The position numbers and the translations under genes were made by a program. A stretch of 64,000 bases of DNA from Erythrobasidium yunnanense (taxonomy: Eukaryota > Basidiomycota > Cystobasidiomycetes > Erythrobasidiales > Erythrobasidiaceae), in the NCBI GenBank assembly GCA_001600175.1, contig BCJC01000006.1, positions 62,001 to 126,000 of the forward strand, given 5' to 3'. The notes beneath the pieces are model-generated. The model was not told where the DNA came from. It saw nothing but the letters and a program-made list of their open reading frames with translations, and ran no database searches. Below are positions 34,796 to 47,046 of the stretch, one piece after another; the stretch's first letter is position 1; each line of letters opens with the position of its first letter.

Positions 34796-35266
34796 TCAGC
34801 GAGCAATATGGTCCTGCATGAAGGAAGGGGAATGAGTGCGAAAGAGGTTGTGATCCAGAGTGTATTAGCAATCAGAAGTAGGGATATTGGTATGGCATCA
34901 GCCTCCCAGTCATCCGGCCAATCGCGGCTGCGCTCGGACTGCTCGTCGAGCGATTGCCGGAGAGGGAGAGGCGTCAGAAGTGGACTATCATGATGCTGAC
35001 TTGTAGTAGTATAGTAACGCTGCTACCGCTGTGCTGCCTTGCTTTCTCGCAGATAGACTCTACTTGCGATTTCCTTCCGCGAAAAAGGCCTCGAAATTTG
35101 TTAAGTCTGGAAGTCTGGATAGGGGTAGTCTGCACTTGGAACATCATCTTACCGACTCACTGCAGAGGCTCCCTTAAAGCATCCTTTAGCACAAGCGACT
35201 GGGTGGGACCTCATTAGACAGGCTATATACCTTATACACAAAGACTTAGTCAGAAAATCAGCAAAA
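34796..35266. other. Intergenic region upstream of ribosomal P0
   Basis: 471 bases without a recognised gene. The part close to 35267 presumably holds the strong P0 promoter; a pyrimidine-rich stretch with TTTCCTTCCGC is at about 35069. Confidence 0.4.
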
Positions 35267-36395
35267 ATGGGAAAGACAAAGTGGGCGGAAATGCAAGAGC
35301 AGAATGTAGTAGCATTGTAGACTGATGATGGTTGTGTTTCCAGGGATGTCAAGCAGGCTTACTTTGACAAGCTCCTCGCGCTCATGCAGGACTATCCCTC
35401 CATCTTCCTGGTCGAGGTCACAAACGTAGGATCAAACCAGCTCCACCAGATCAGACAGGCTCTCCGAGGAAAGGCCGTCGTGTTGATGGGCAAGAACACC
35501 ATGGTTAGACGTGCCCTTCGAGGTGCTTTGGCCGACAACCCTCAGTTCGAGAAGCTCCTCCCCCACGTCAAGGGAAACGTCGGTTTCGTATTCACCAAGG
35601 GTGACTTGAAGGAGATCAGAGACCTTGTCCTCGCCAACAAGGTCGCGGCCCCTGCCAGAGCCGGTGCCTTCTCCCCCAACGATGTCTTCATCCCAGCTGG
35701 AAACACCGGTATGGAGCCTGGTAAAACATCCTTCTTCCAGGCTCTTGGTATCCCTACCAAGATCGCAAGAGGTACAATCGAAATCGTCACCCAGCACCAA
35801 GTCTTGTCCGCTGGATCCCGTGTCGGTACATCCGAGGCTACCCTGCTCAACATGCTCAACATCTCGCCCTTGTGAGCTTGCTTGCGCTTGCATATGTGCA
35901 TATACATCATGCTAATCGATTCTATGTTTCCAGCACCTACGGAATGACCGTTGTCCAGATCTTCGATGCCGGCAACGTCTTCACCCCAGATGTGCTCGAC
36001 ATTGACGAAAAGGTGCTCATCGACCGATTCATGTCTGGTATCACCACCATCGCATCCATCTCGTTGGCCCTCAACTACCCAACTCTCGTTTCCGTCATGC
36101 ACTCGCTTGTCAACTCTTACAAGAACCTCCTCGCGGTGTCCATCGCCACAGACTACACTTTCGAGGCTGCTCAGAAGGTCAAGGACTACCTCGAGAACCC
36201 AGAGGCTTTCGCTGCTGCTGCCCCTGCTGCCGCTGCCTCTACCGAGAGCGCCGCTGCACCAGCTGCCGCCGAGGAGAAGGAGGAGGAGAAGGAGGTGAGC
36301 AATTTCCAATGGGTACGCTTGTGTATGTTTATTGACGTCTTTCTTTGCGTCTGCAGGAGTCCGACGACGACATGGGCTTCGGTCTTTTCGATTAA
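35267..36395 (+). CDS. RPP0: 60S acidic ribosomal protein P0 (uL10)
   Basis: Base of the ribosomal stalk that recruits elongation factors. Inferred exons are a 14-nt first exon 35267-35280 (MGKT plus two bases), then 35344-35871, 35934-36294 and 36357-36395. The first joint gives [16 protein letters not shown], as in other P0 proteins. Conserved blocks are [46 protein letters not shown] and [14 protein letters not shown]. The Ala-rich hinge leads to the stalk C-terminus [10 protein letters not shown], shared with P1/P2 and the target of ribosome-inactivating proteins. C-rich third positions (GTC, CTC, AAG) differ from neighbouring genes and fit high expression. Confidence 0.96.
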
Positions 36396-36549
36396 GCAAT
36401 TCTGGCGTAGGGCAAGTCTCGGTAGCGAAGAGGCTGTCAAAAGCAGGAAGCGCTTGTGTAGTGCAGTGTTTCGATGTTGTCAGTCCTTGGCTGCGAACAT
36501 TGTTATACTGTCAATGCAACATCCTTTCTTCCCTTAACTCGTGTTGTTT

Positions 36550-37379
36550 CTACTGACTATCCTGCGAAGATCTGATACGCAACATGAGAGGCCAGCTAAT
36601 GTTCTTCTTCACTAACTCTCCTGCATCGTTATAGTCCGTGACTGATGGCCTGAACCTATAGACCTCCCGGAAGCCATATCGCTTATACAGCGCTTCTCCT
36701 TGCGGCGAGCTCGTCAAGCCTATTTTTGCTGAAGCGCCATCATGTTGCTCAATGAATGCTAGACCGTGATCGATGAGCTTTGTGCCCACTCCTCGGCGTT
36801 GGTAGTTTGCGTGTATGAATAGCTGCTGCAGGAACCTGAACATGGAAGGTCAGCAGCGATAGGGATCTAGTACGTCGTTAGAACTCACCAGGAATTGCGT
36901 CCACAATGTTCAAGCTTCGCTTGTATACCTTCTTGCTCCAGCTTCTTTGCCAGCTCAAAGTCGCACTCCGACTCTACCTTCTTCCTAGCCTCTGACTTCT
37001 CTGGAACTTCGTTCTGATGACTTGATGCTCCATTGCTCGTATCTACCTTTCGAATGATGTGTTCAGGCATCTGCCATATCGAATAGCCGACGACTTTCTC
37101 GTCCTCCTGCTCTCCGCCTCCGTCTTGGATCACAGCAACATGGAAGACCTGATTGTGACTGTCCAACTCTGTCCTCAAGCTCTCTACATTGGCTTGCAAC
37201 CGCTCTTCAAGCGTAATATCGGAACGACGTAGTTTCTTGGGATAGATGGAGGGGTACGTGTCTTGACGCTCGCCATAACAGACGGCACCTTCTGCAAGAT
37301 CCTTCTCCTGCGCAAGACGTATAATTACCGTTTGCGATGATGGAGCAACGCCAACATGTCGGTCGGCCATGAAGACCAT
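36550..37379 (-). CDS. GNAT family N-acetyltransferase
   Basis: Two exons, 37379-36889 and 36835-36550; the joint restores NSWFLQQLFIHANYQ. The acetyl-CoA loop is QRRGVGTKLIDHGLAF (R/Q-x-x-G-x-G/A). It is followed by ASAKIGLTSSPQGEALYKRYGF, the usual last strand-helix pair of GNAT proteins. The N-terminal part carries IIRLAQEKDLAEGA and VFHVAVIQDGG, with a charged insert of about 60 residues between strands 4 and 5. Two nearby ATGs (37379 and 37370) could serve as start. Substrate unknown. Confidence 0.83.
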
Positions 37380-37795
37380 GTCCGCCCGGAATATCGAGAC
37401 GTCCTCGTTGACCCTACTTCGCTGGTTTGCGATGAGGAGAATGTCAAAGAGGTCTGTACTGACAGAAAAAGTACTGCTGCGGCTGACGGTGCTGACTCGG
37501 TCAGCCTAAATACAGAGAGCTTGGCTGAACAGACTGAGATCATACACTGAAGACATACTCGGCATACTGGTCTGTCCATACGCCCTGAAAATCTAGACCA
37601 CATACCACAGACCGGACGGGTTGCTCGGATTTGCGAGAACTGGCCATCGAGGTCAGCAATTCTAAGCTTATTCGTACGATACCAGTGTCAACAAGCTTTG
37701 CAATAACACCATCTAGCTGTCATACATCTGTGCAGGCTCGTCATCATGGTCAACTGGCATATACAAGCGATACATCTCGAAGCGCGTTCCAATGA
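37380..37795. other. Intergenic region upstream of the GNAT gene
   Basis: 416 bases. Short frames on both strands, none with a motif. It contains the GNAT promoter and the 3' region of the following minus-strand transporter. Confidence 0.4.
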
Positions 37796-39841
37796 CTATC
37801 GGTCCGCCACGACCTCGGAATCATCATCCTCGTCTGGTGGCCAGTGCGGCCATCGCACCCTTACAAGCAGCATTCCTATCAGCGCCAGCCCAAACAGGCC
37901 TGCAGCTACCACGAAGATCGCTTCGGGAAACGTATCTATCGTGCTCAGAAAGACATAGTTGAAGAGCACTGGCGCCAGAAGCTGTGATATGATTGTTGTC
38001 AAGACATTCATCGCTCCCATGAGCCTGCCCATCTCTTCAGGCGACGCGAACATCAGCCGCAAGCTAGAAAGAGCAGGACTTGCGCCCGACCCAAGTGATT
38101 GTATGACGAGGGAGATGATGAAATGTGCAGGTGTCTTGGTGAAAACGAGAGCAGAGAAAGCAGCCATCTCAATGAGAATAGATAGTCGACTGAGCGCAAG
38201 ATCGAATTCTGTGGCAGGATATCGAGCATCAGACTTGGTCCCGAGCCTCAAGAAGATGCACTCACTATGATCTTGTACTAGGCGAGTTTCCAGCTCTAAC
38301 CGGTCTCTTGCTGCCGTAGAGCCTTTTCTGCTGAGAGCCGCCTCTGTTAGAGCAGGATACTTGGGTGCTGAGGCTGCGGTTATCTTGCGCAGGATGTTGC
38401 TGATGAGCGGTATCGCAACCAGCAAGGCGAGAATACGGCCTACTCCGATGAAGGACAGCAGATTGCCGAGCTCCACGGCACTCCATCCGAACTCCAACTG
38501 GGCATACTGCAGCTTGACTGGGTAGAGTGCGATACCCATCGCATAAATAGCGCTAGCAGTCGCTACCAGAGGCAGTGACCAGTCGAGGCGAGTTTTATGG
38601 CTATTCGGGACAGCGACTTTTCTAGGAGCGAGAAGGCCCATTGGCGAAATAAGACCTCGAAGTAAATCGACTCCCCACAGGCGTTGTCTGTTGCGAGCTG
38701 CTTTACTCTTCTGTTTCTGTTTGTGGGCATATTGCGCTTGTAGCTTTCGCTGGGGCGACATAGACTCCGGTAGAAAGACGAGGAAGAATAGGCCTTGTGC
38801 CAAGTGCAGAGCGAAGGAAGCGTAGAACGGTGCGAAGATTGTTCTTGTGTATGTAATGAGCAGCGAGCTGATAGCCGGCCCAGCAGCTATTCCACCAAAC
38901 AGTATCGCCGTAAGAATTGAGAAGATGCCTGCACGCGAGCCAGTAGGTGTGCAGTCTCCCAGATAGGCTGCAGATATAGACTGATTGCCTGGATGGCCGC
39001 CAAACAAGCCTTCGAAGAAAGGACTGAGTATGACTAGGTAGTACGGGAAGCATGACGCATTTCTGAGTACCACGATGAAGACTACGTCTCCCAAAACGAA
39101 AGAGAGCATATTCAAGATCAATGCTCCGCGCCTTCCATGTCGATCCGATATGCCTCCCCAGAAGGCAGTGGTAGATATGCACAAAGTGCCAGTGACTAGA
39201 GAGAGGATAGTGTTGAGTTGGGCGAGCTGCTTCTGCACTGCTGTCGATTGCCGACATTCTTCTGCCCCAGGATTGTGACCAAAATCGATGTGCTGGCAAA
39301 TCACCTGTGTGAAGAGCTCCATCTTCGGTGCAGAGATGAGACCGATACCCAAGGAGAAGCACACCATGTTGAGCATGATGTACCATGTCGCTGGTCGTCG
39401 ATGCCAAGGCTGTTGCGGGTGAACGGGAGGTGTGAAGAGTCAGGACCGTTGTAACACCTCGATGCTTGAACCGAGAATAACACTTCCTACCTGACTTCGA
39501 AGCCACTCTAATCGCATTACTTCGTCCTCATCGTAGTCGGACCTATCTTCTAGATCGGATCCGGCCTGAAGTAGCGGCCTATCCTCGTCAATCGTCTCAT
39601 CGGTCAAGCTGGACTGGGCTGCGTGTGACGAAGCGGTTGCGGCTCGAGATCTCGGCGATCGACTAGAGCCAAAATTGTGGAAAGGGGAAGTATCGAGTTC
39701 CTCGAGAGGAGTGTGAACAGAAGGTATAGGAAGACTCGGTTCCCCGTTATCCTCTACGATGAATCCATAGATTCTTCCACTCCTCGTGGTAGTATGAGAG
39801 ACCCAAGAAGGTACAGTCGGTAGGTGAGGTCGATCACCCAT
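37796..39841 (-). CDS. MFS transporter, DHA/SLC46-like
   Basis: Two exons, 39841-39491 and 39409-37796. The hydrophilic N-terminus of about 120 residues (MGDRPHLPTVPSWVSH) is acidic and Ser-rich. TM1 (WYIMLNMVCFSLGIGLISA) follows. The loop between TM2 and TM3 has motif A as GGISDRHGRRGALIL. FGGIAAGPAISSLL resembles the TM5 antiporter motif. The central basic loop (HKQKQKSKAARNRQR) separates the halves. The protein ends in an acidic tail, DEDDDSEVVADR. The long TM1-TM2 loop with cysteines recalls the SLC46/tetracycline-resistance-like group. Substrate unknown. Confidence 0.85.
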
Positions 39842-40357
39842 GACCGTTTTCGAGGTAGATGAATTCGTCTTCTTCTTCTTGAACTTCGTGGAGTATCACA
39901 GTATTACATCTACATACGTCTCCGGAAGTGTCATTAGAAGTGTCTCGTTCCTGTCCCTCCCATTTCACAGATCCCGTCGAAAAATCCTTTCTCCTTTCCG
40001 GATTCCGTTGGGATCTGAGAGATCTCTGAGGTACGGGGATGACAGATCTAGACGTGTGGGGAGACTCTACCCTCATGAACCCTGTGATCTTTATCGTGGG
40101 TATAACCGGGACTATCATATTCTTTGGTCCCATCCCACGACAAATTTTCGTAGACTGACTCGCGGAATCAACCATGAGGACGTATCATACAGAACACCAT
40201 CGATCTCACCAGATGCGATCGTATATCTTCTCGCTCAAGGACACTTTCTGCGCCTCGCCATTGTATGGTCTTCTCGAGCGACGACGATGGTCATAAGCGT
40301 TCAAGTGCGAGTTCCGTAACACCAGACGGAGGCGTATGACAAAGGTAGTCGACATCG
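39842..40357. other. Intergenic region between MFS transporter start and SET gene end
   Basis: 516 bases, presumably the transporter promoter plus the 3' region of the SET gene. Long open frames on both strands show no motif. Confidence 0.4.
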
Positions 40358-42787
40358 CTATATGTTCAACAGCCCGGACCATCCCTGGGCTTCAATGAAA
40401 GGCTGCATGTGCACCTCGAATAAGCCCGGACCATAAACGACAGCATGCAATCTTCTGGCTTCTTGCATCCAAGATCTGAATTACGTTTTGTCTCTCAGAT
40501 ATACGTCCCAGGGAGTGCCTGCTGAATGCGACTTACCGCGCTCCTCTTAAGAATCCTGCCTGCAAGCTATCATTGGAAATCTTGACATAAGAAATGATTG
40601 CGTCTTGTATTCCAAGTGATGGAGTATTCAATGAGGACAAGTCCACTTCATCGGACAGTTTCGCCGGCCGAGGAAGGGTGAATACGATGCCTAGCGCTTC
40701 GAGAGCTTTCAACTCCGCTTTGAAGGTCGCGTCTCGATCCGTAGAGGCTGTAGCCAGTGTTCTGTAAGAGGCATATAATTCGGGTCGGGGTCCGCTTCGT
40801 GTAGATCTGTAAGTCTTGTCTATTTCTTGAATAATTTCGGCAACTGCTAGAGGAGATTTGGAACCTTTCATCGACAGGAGCTTTGCCAACAGGTACTGAC
40901 GGCGGGAGCAAGCTTCTTTGCTCTCGGCTCCGTCGTCAACGCATAGGCTGCATTTGCATTCGAAGCCATATCGACGAAGATGTTCTTTTCGCTTGTGAAC
41001 AGGATCCATCGCATTGCAGTAGCTGGGCATATAACATGTCAGTCTGTGTGCCCGATTCGCCGCATGACAGGCTTACGAATCTAGGATCTCCTCGCCTTTG
41101 TCAATCCGCTTAAGCGCACGCAGAACGAAGATGTCGTTGAAGAAAGTATAGCAGGCATTCCCGACGCAGGAATGGTTCATAAAAGATGGCAGATAGTATA
41201 AGGCTGATGCCGAATGTAGATGATTGTTAGGCTCTTCCGGTTGCAGGCGGCCTGATGTTGTTGTTTCTTGGTACATTTGGGTTGTGCATACCGGCCGGAA
41301 GCAGTTGTATGTGCAGACGCCCTCTAGGCGCCCTATATCAAGCCAGACTTCGGCGGGAGCAGGGCTTCTGGGCGGTTTCTTGGTCTCGTGCGGACCCGCG
41401 TACAGCTCGTCGACTTTCCTTGTGAGACCATCGTCATGAAGACATTTGTAGGCTATTAATCCGGGTATTGCAAACTGCGTGTATGTGTCGAGAGTGTTTG
41501 ATGCCAGGTTCAATCCCAATGTCACGTCCGTCGCCTTGCGATCGGGTTTGGCGGAAGCGAGCGGCTTTGATACTAGCAGGAGCTCCCCGGGCTCGATGGC
41601 ACGGGTCGTGAAGAGACCCTGCCCTTTGCTTGGCGAGATGCCAGTCCTGACTGGCCCTACGTAGTCTGCGATGTCGATTGTACTATTGCCCGCTTGCGCC
41701 CGACGATATAGGTCCGGCCAATTATAGGCTCCATCTTTCTGCTCTTCTAGCCTCCGCTTAGCTCGACGCCCAAGATCGGATGTGTCATCTGTCTCCTCGC
41801 CCCAGCCAAGGACATCTATAGCTTTGTCGTACTCTTCGGTCTGATACAGAGCTAGAGCCCTTCTGTAGAATGCTTTTCCTTTCTGCAGCGGAGTGACTAT
41901 TCCCACGTCCATCGAAGTCAGCTCCCACAGAGCCAAGGCAGGGAGTTGCACCTTGAGGGCAGCAGCGGCGGCGTTAAGGGCTAGAAGAGATAACTCCGGC
42001 TTCTCTGAGCGTTCAGACCGCCATCGGTGGTATATGCCAGCTTGGTAGGCGTCGAGTGCTTGGGCATATCGCCCTTCGACGAAGTGATGGCTGCCGATCC
42101 GCCTATATTCTGCCGCAGTTCGATACGACCTGAAGGATTCGGGATGAGAGAAAGCTATAGGCCATCTATAGATGTCTGTAGGCGTCTCAACTCGAACGAT
42201 GTAGCCATCTCTGGACGGTTTGATCCAAGGCTCCTTGATGACTGTGTTTATACATTGCAAGCTCAGAGGAAAGCATGAAATTGATGGGTGATAAGATGTT
42301 AAAGCAGCGTACGGAAGATTGTATCTGGTTGCAGAAGACGCTCATATTGGACCGACGCGTTTTGGATAAGGACAGGTACTAGCCAGCCCTGGGGATCTTC
42401 AGCAAGGATATACAGACCAGTAGTGCGATACGATTCTGTTCCGTTGCACCTCCGCAAGACCAGCGCCTTGCTTCTGGTAAAAGCATGTCCCGGCGTATGT
42501 TCATCATTGCTGATGCCAAATCTGCACCTCTCAAGATGCGCGACTTCAAGGGTATTGCAATGAACAGCAGAGTGGTGCTTTGTACCAGCAGCTATGACGG
42601 TCTTTCTGGCTTTCGCTTGGGTATTTGATTTCGCAACTCGACAGCGCTCGGCGTGGTTTTCGAGAACGAGCTGCGATGGCATCTGATAGCATGGTCGTTG
42701 GACTTTAGCGAACTGTCGAGCTTCTTCAACATCCTCAAGGAACGCTGTACGAGCTACTTCGAGCTGTGCTGCCAGGTCGTCGGCCAT
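40358..42787 (-). CDS. TPR-SET (SMYD-like) protein methyltransferase
   Basis: Inferred exons are 42787-42313, 42241-41077, 41032-40537 and 40475-40358. The start MADDLAAQLEVARTAFLEDV is the first in-frame ATG. The N-terminal part (GLYILAEDPQGWLVPVLIQ to IKEPWIKPSRDGYIVRV) and the TPR-like helices (HFVEGRYAQALDAYQAGI, KGKAFYRRALALYQTEEY) resemble fungal TPR-SET proteins. The SET domain starts at GISPSKGQGLFTTRAIEPGE, with SFMNHSCVGNACYTFF and KGEEILDSYCNAMDP, then the post-SET zinc motif CKCSLC. The last exon ends GWSGLLNI. SMYD relatives methylate histones or cytosolic proteins; the target is unknown. Confidence 0.87.
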
Positions 42788-43241
42788 CACGCAAGTCCTT
42801 ACGGATCGCACATGTCGAGTGAAAAACAAGAAACCCACGACAGACACGATGCAGATTCACGCCGTGTTGATGTACGATTTACTTTTCAGATTATGTACAG
42901 GCGCAATCAATCTAGTCCCTATGGTAAGATCGACGCGTAGATTGTGTACCTGTCCACGACCTTCAAGGAGGACTACGTCAAGTTACAAACGATATCTTAC
43001 GGTAACCTACAGGAAGAAGACTTTATCCATCCTTGACAATTCTCGTCTACTTCTTTTTTTTTGACAGCCTAGATTCACCCCACTCCCACTCTCTCGGACG
43101 GAATGGATCCGGAAAGAACCTCACCGACGTTGAGATTTCTCGTGCAGAAGACAGTAGTGGAGATGGAGATTTTCACGACAATATTACAAAGGTCGTGGTT
43201 CTCTTTGGCGTCCTCTATTGCAATCTCATCTGTCTACAACC
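42788..43241. promoter_or_regulatory. Divergent promoter between TPR-SET gene and MFS transporter
   Basis: 454 bases between outward-facing starts. A poly-T/C-rich stretch near 43040-43065 may be part of the plus-strand promoter. No factor site recognised. Confidence 0.4.
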
Positions 43242-44962
43242 ATGTCCCGTTCACAAACAGCTAAAAACAGTCAAGAGACATCCCATAATGAAACAACTCC
43301 GCTACTCAACAGACCAGAAGATAGACCTTTACCAATGGGTCAGATGTATCTCTTATGCTTTGCGCGTATGGTCGAGCCATGTAAGCCTGGGACACGCGCT
43401 TCTCCGCTAGAAGCTCTCCAGTATCTCATCCCCGCTCGTCTGGGACTCCACAGGGGCCTTCTTTTCGATCTTCCCGTTTATAAATCAGATGGTGAACGAA
43501 ACAGGCGTGCCGGAAAGCCAGACAGGCTTCTATACGGGCTTGATCGAAAGCTGCTTCTGCTTGGTTCAGTTCTGCATTATGCCATTTTGGGGAAGAATGA
43601 GCGACACTGTGAGTATACCATTGACTACAGGGAGTAGATCACAGCTAATATATCTTTCGTTTTAGCGCGGCAGAAAGCCTCTCCTGATCTGGAGTTTGTT
43701 CGGTCTCGTCATCACTTCCGTCCTCTTCGGGTTCGCAAAGAACGTGTATTGGATGATCTTCTTTCGGTGCTTGAGTGGTATCTTCTCGGGCAGTGCGGTG
43801 TAAGCGATATGCAATATCTACCCAGGCGACTCGGCAGTCAGCTTACTGTATTGCACGCAAATTGTCTAGATCGATCCGAACTATGATATCTGAAATCTCC
43901 ACGCCCAAGACGCAAGCAAAGGCGTTCTCTCTATTCGCCTTTTCAGGAACCGTTTCGATCTTTTTCGCTCCTCTAGCAGGTGGTCTACTTGTCAAGCCCG
44001 CAGAGAACTCCCGCCTCTTCCGCAACTTCCAGCTCTTCATTACCTATCCTTATCTCCTCCCATGCATACTCACTGGAGCCATCTCGCTTGCGGCTGCATT
44101 GACCAACCTCTTCTTCCTGGAGGAAACCCTTAAGAAGGTAGATAAGCTAGGAGATCCGACAGATACAGCTCCTGCGCCAACCATGCAGGAGATCTTCAAG
44201 GCTCCTGGCGTTCTTATCACATCCGGTATCTACGCCTGGACTTTCGTGCTCGGCTTTGCGAATATGGCCAGTAAGTGAAGCAGCACACAAGCACATTTTC
44301 TTGCTCTCTTCACTTATGTGCGTTTTCGTCCTGCAGTTCTGCCAGTATACCAATTCACCCCAATCAACCTTGGCGGATTCAGCTTCTCTCCGAAGCAAAT
44401 CTCAATCTATCTCTCCATTGCAGGTGTCAGTCAAGCCTTCTGGAATCTCTTTGTATACACATCCCTGCATCGAAAGATCGGAAGCAAGGGTATACTGCGA
44501 TGGTCCGCGAGAGCTTGGCTAGTCGCCATCGTCTCCATCGTCGCGTTACAGTATGGACTTCGACACCACCTCTCCGAAAAGCTGTTCTGGGCGGCGAATG
44601 TCGCTTTGGCGTTCTTTACAGCAGCCATCTCGCTCAATTACAATGCAGCAACTTTGGCTCTGAACGATAGTTCTCCCGAACCAGCTGCACTCGGTACCAT
44701 CACAGGCATCAGTCTATCCATCGGCGCGGCGAACAAGGCGATAATCCCGGCTCTGTCTACGAGCGTCTTCGCGACTGGCTTCGACAAGCAGATCTTGTGG
44801 GGTCAGTTTGGCTGGCTAGTCATGTTCATCCTGGCTATTGGGTTCATGATTATCGTCGAGTTCTTGCCGCGCAAGTCGTGGGGTATCGAAAATGAGCAGA
44901 CGCAAGAGCGCTTGGATGAGGAGATCATGGCGGGTGCCAGTTCTATCAGCATCGTAGCATGA
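43242..44962 (+). CDS. MFS transporter (drug:H+ antiporter / ZIF1-like)
   Basis: Inferred exons are 43242-43380, 43454-43608, 43666-43799, 43870-44270 and 44337-44962. The N-terminus ends in NETTPLLNRPEDRPLP, then the first helix has ARMVEPWAFFSIFPFI. Motif A reads GRMSDTRGRKPLL, and SGIFSGSAVSIRTMISEI corresponds to TM4. The second half has ILPVYQFTPINLGGFSFSPK and LGTITGISLSIGAANKAIIP. These motifs match the fungal tetracycline-resistance-like group related to plant zinc-induced facilitators. The tail is acidic. Substrate not predictable. Confidence 0.86.
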
Positions 44963-45560
44963 GGGCATCTCCCAATAGTAGTGCTGTAGCTGGTATGGGT
45001 TTGTTGTACGTGAATGTAAAGTGCAAATCGCGGGGAATAACACACAGGCTCGACCTGAACTGTCAGAATTGTGAGTCAGCTGCTGAAGTTCAATACAGCT
45101 TTCGGGAAGCATTTCCAGGACGACGGGATGGAACATGATTATCTACAAAACAGCTCGTACACGTAAGATCAGAATGACCCACTAGCTGAAGAAGGCGAAG
45201 TAGGGGTAGAAAGGTAAGGGATTCTGGCCAAGGAAGGGGCGAGAACATTGGCACTTCATGCCAGATACTAAAAGTAGGAGAAGGGTAGAATGTCCGTCTG
45301 TTCAGTGGTATTCGCTAGTTGCCAAACGACAGCTTGTTAGGCAGGGAGAATTGGCAGGGTGGAAAGAAGGATGAATAAGGATTGAAGAGTCTCCAACTGC
45401 AAGCGCTTCACTCCATCGGCCTTCGCATGCTCTCCATCCTTTCTATTCTCCTGTCGATAAGGGCGTTATTCTGGTGTTTTCGTCGTCGTCAACATAATGC
45501 AGTAAGAAGGTCGTCTATGAACTGAGTTCGCCGATTATTCTTGCTCATGAGCAGGTGCGT
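44963..45560. other. Convergent intergenic region between MFS transporter and ROT1
   Basis: 598 bases between two converging genes, so it should hold both terminators. No gene recognised. Confidence 0.4.
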
Positions 45561-46537
45561 TCATGCCATGGTCGCCCAGAAGAGCATGCCAGCTGCTCCA
45601 AGGACTGCCGAGACTAGAGTTGTATGCGAGAAGCTTAGACTTGCTAGCGCGCCACCACCATGAGCTACTTGATACGACTTGTAAGCTTCCGTGGTCCACA
45701 ATTGCTGGGCTGTGGAAAAGACAAATAACGTCAGAACACTCTTAGCGATAGGTAAAGTGGACAAAGCCTACTTGGCAGCATTGTGGGCGGCCTGTAGAAG
45801 AGGTACATCCGGGGCATGAATGACCCATCGAATCGCACCAGTTGCAGCATGTATCGATTATGGTTGATATCGTTTGTGATTGAGAAACCAGAGTAGAAAG
45901 CTGGCTCGTCGTAGTATGTGATGACATTCGTCTCTTCTGCACATGGGTCTTGAACTTGGATACGCCCGTCTGAAGCTATGGGAGTCAGAGTGAGGGACTG
46001 GTTCGGGTGCATCGTATAATTTCCGTGCTGCCAGATGACGATCGCTTGCACGCAGTGTGGTTCCGTGCCGTTCGCGTTAAACCGATACTGTGCTTCCTCA
46101 TAGTAGCCTACGCACAAATCGTTAGTCAGCTTTTCGAAGCGATGTACGTTTGGATCAAAATAGCCCTCACCGTCGTCTGTGAACGAGAAGGAGATACCCG
46201 TCGTGTTGGGGTAGTTGAATGTGAAGTTTGTAGGTTGTGCGAAACCCTATCGAACAAGTCGCATGTCAGTGCGATCCTATCGACATACCGCGCTCTCTTG
46301 AAGGGATCCGCGAAAATGAGCGGTGCAAGAGAGAATGCCACGACTTACGGGACCAGTGAATACGGATCCTTGACCGCTACTCCATGTTCCAGTGAGTGCG
46401 GTGATGTTGTCTGCACTGACGGGCTGGGCCAGCAGAGATGCGCTGCAGGCTGCGAGCGCTATTGACGCTGCTGCCCTCTGCCAGCGGCGCGGGCTGCTCG
46501 ACGACGACGAGCTCGAGCTTGAGCTTGATGCAAACAT
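45561..46537 (-). CDS. ROT1: ER protein-folding chaperone ROT1
   Basis: Essential ER membrane chaperone for cell-wall and glycoprotein folding in yeast. Inferred exons are 46537-46349, 46246-46171, 46107-45782 and 45709-45561. An unusual poly-Ser run (MFASSSSSSSSSSSSPRRW) precedes the signal sequence. The mature part has the ROT1 pattern ITALTGTWSSGQGSVFTGPG, NYPNTTGISFSFTDDGYYEE, AQYRFNANGTEPHCVQA, VIWQHGNYTMHP and RIQVQDPCAEETNVITYYDE, ending with PPTMLPTQQLW and a C-terminal hydrophobic anchor (LVSAVLGAAGMLFWATMA). Length of about 246 residues matches. Confidence 0.93.
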
Positions 46538-47046
46538 GTTGAAGATGAAGTTGAATGCGCTGTACTATCTCTGCGCTATCTCGCTCCCTTGCGTTTCTCC
46601 CGCTCAAATTCCCTCGCTGTTTGGCTGGCTGGGCTGGCTGGACCGCTCAAAAGGCGTCCTCGACTGCTGATTGCTGGCTGAACGAGTGTGTCGAATATAT
46701 ATTTCTGCTGTAACTGATGTCGTCGTTGATGTGTCGTTTCAGCCAGATTCAAGCACGTAAATCGGCCAGTGGTCACAAGCCCAAGCAAAGTGGCCTCAGC
46801 TAAAGTCTGGGCTGTGTCGAAAACAAGGAATGTTTAGACGCAGACTGTCTGCATGATGGCAACGTATATTCACAATGTAGAAAATAACGATCAGGCGGCC
46901 TTGCCGTTGCACACTGCCAAACAAACGACGCGTCGAGCTGCGCGGAGATTGCGTATCGAGGGAGCTCAGAAGTCGATAAGTCTGCGGAAGCTCGTTGCTC
47001 ACTATAATGTCACAACAACGCTTTGAAGACGGAATACATGGCTCAT
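46538..47046. other. Intergenic region upstream of ROT1
   Basis: 509 bases between the ROT1 start and the MVP1 end. A CTGG-rich simple repeat (ggctggctgggctggctgg) lies at about 46622-46640. No gene recognised. Confidence 0.45.

Noticed and set aside
35432-36399. Long antisense open frames opposite ribosomal P0
   Set aside because: They mirror the biased codon use of the P0 gene; P0 is certain on the plus strand.
45000-45560. Possible non-coding RNA between converging genes
   Set aside because: No structure or conserved motif visible; ordinary 3' flanking sequence explains it.
46622-46645. CTGG simple repeat upstream of ROT1
   Set aside because: Too short to be a meaningful satellite or regulatory array.
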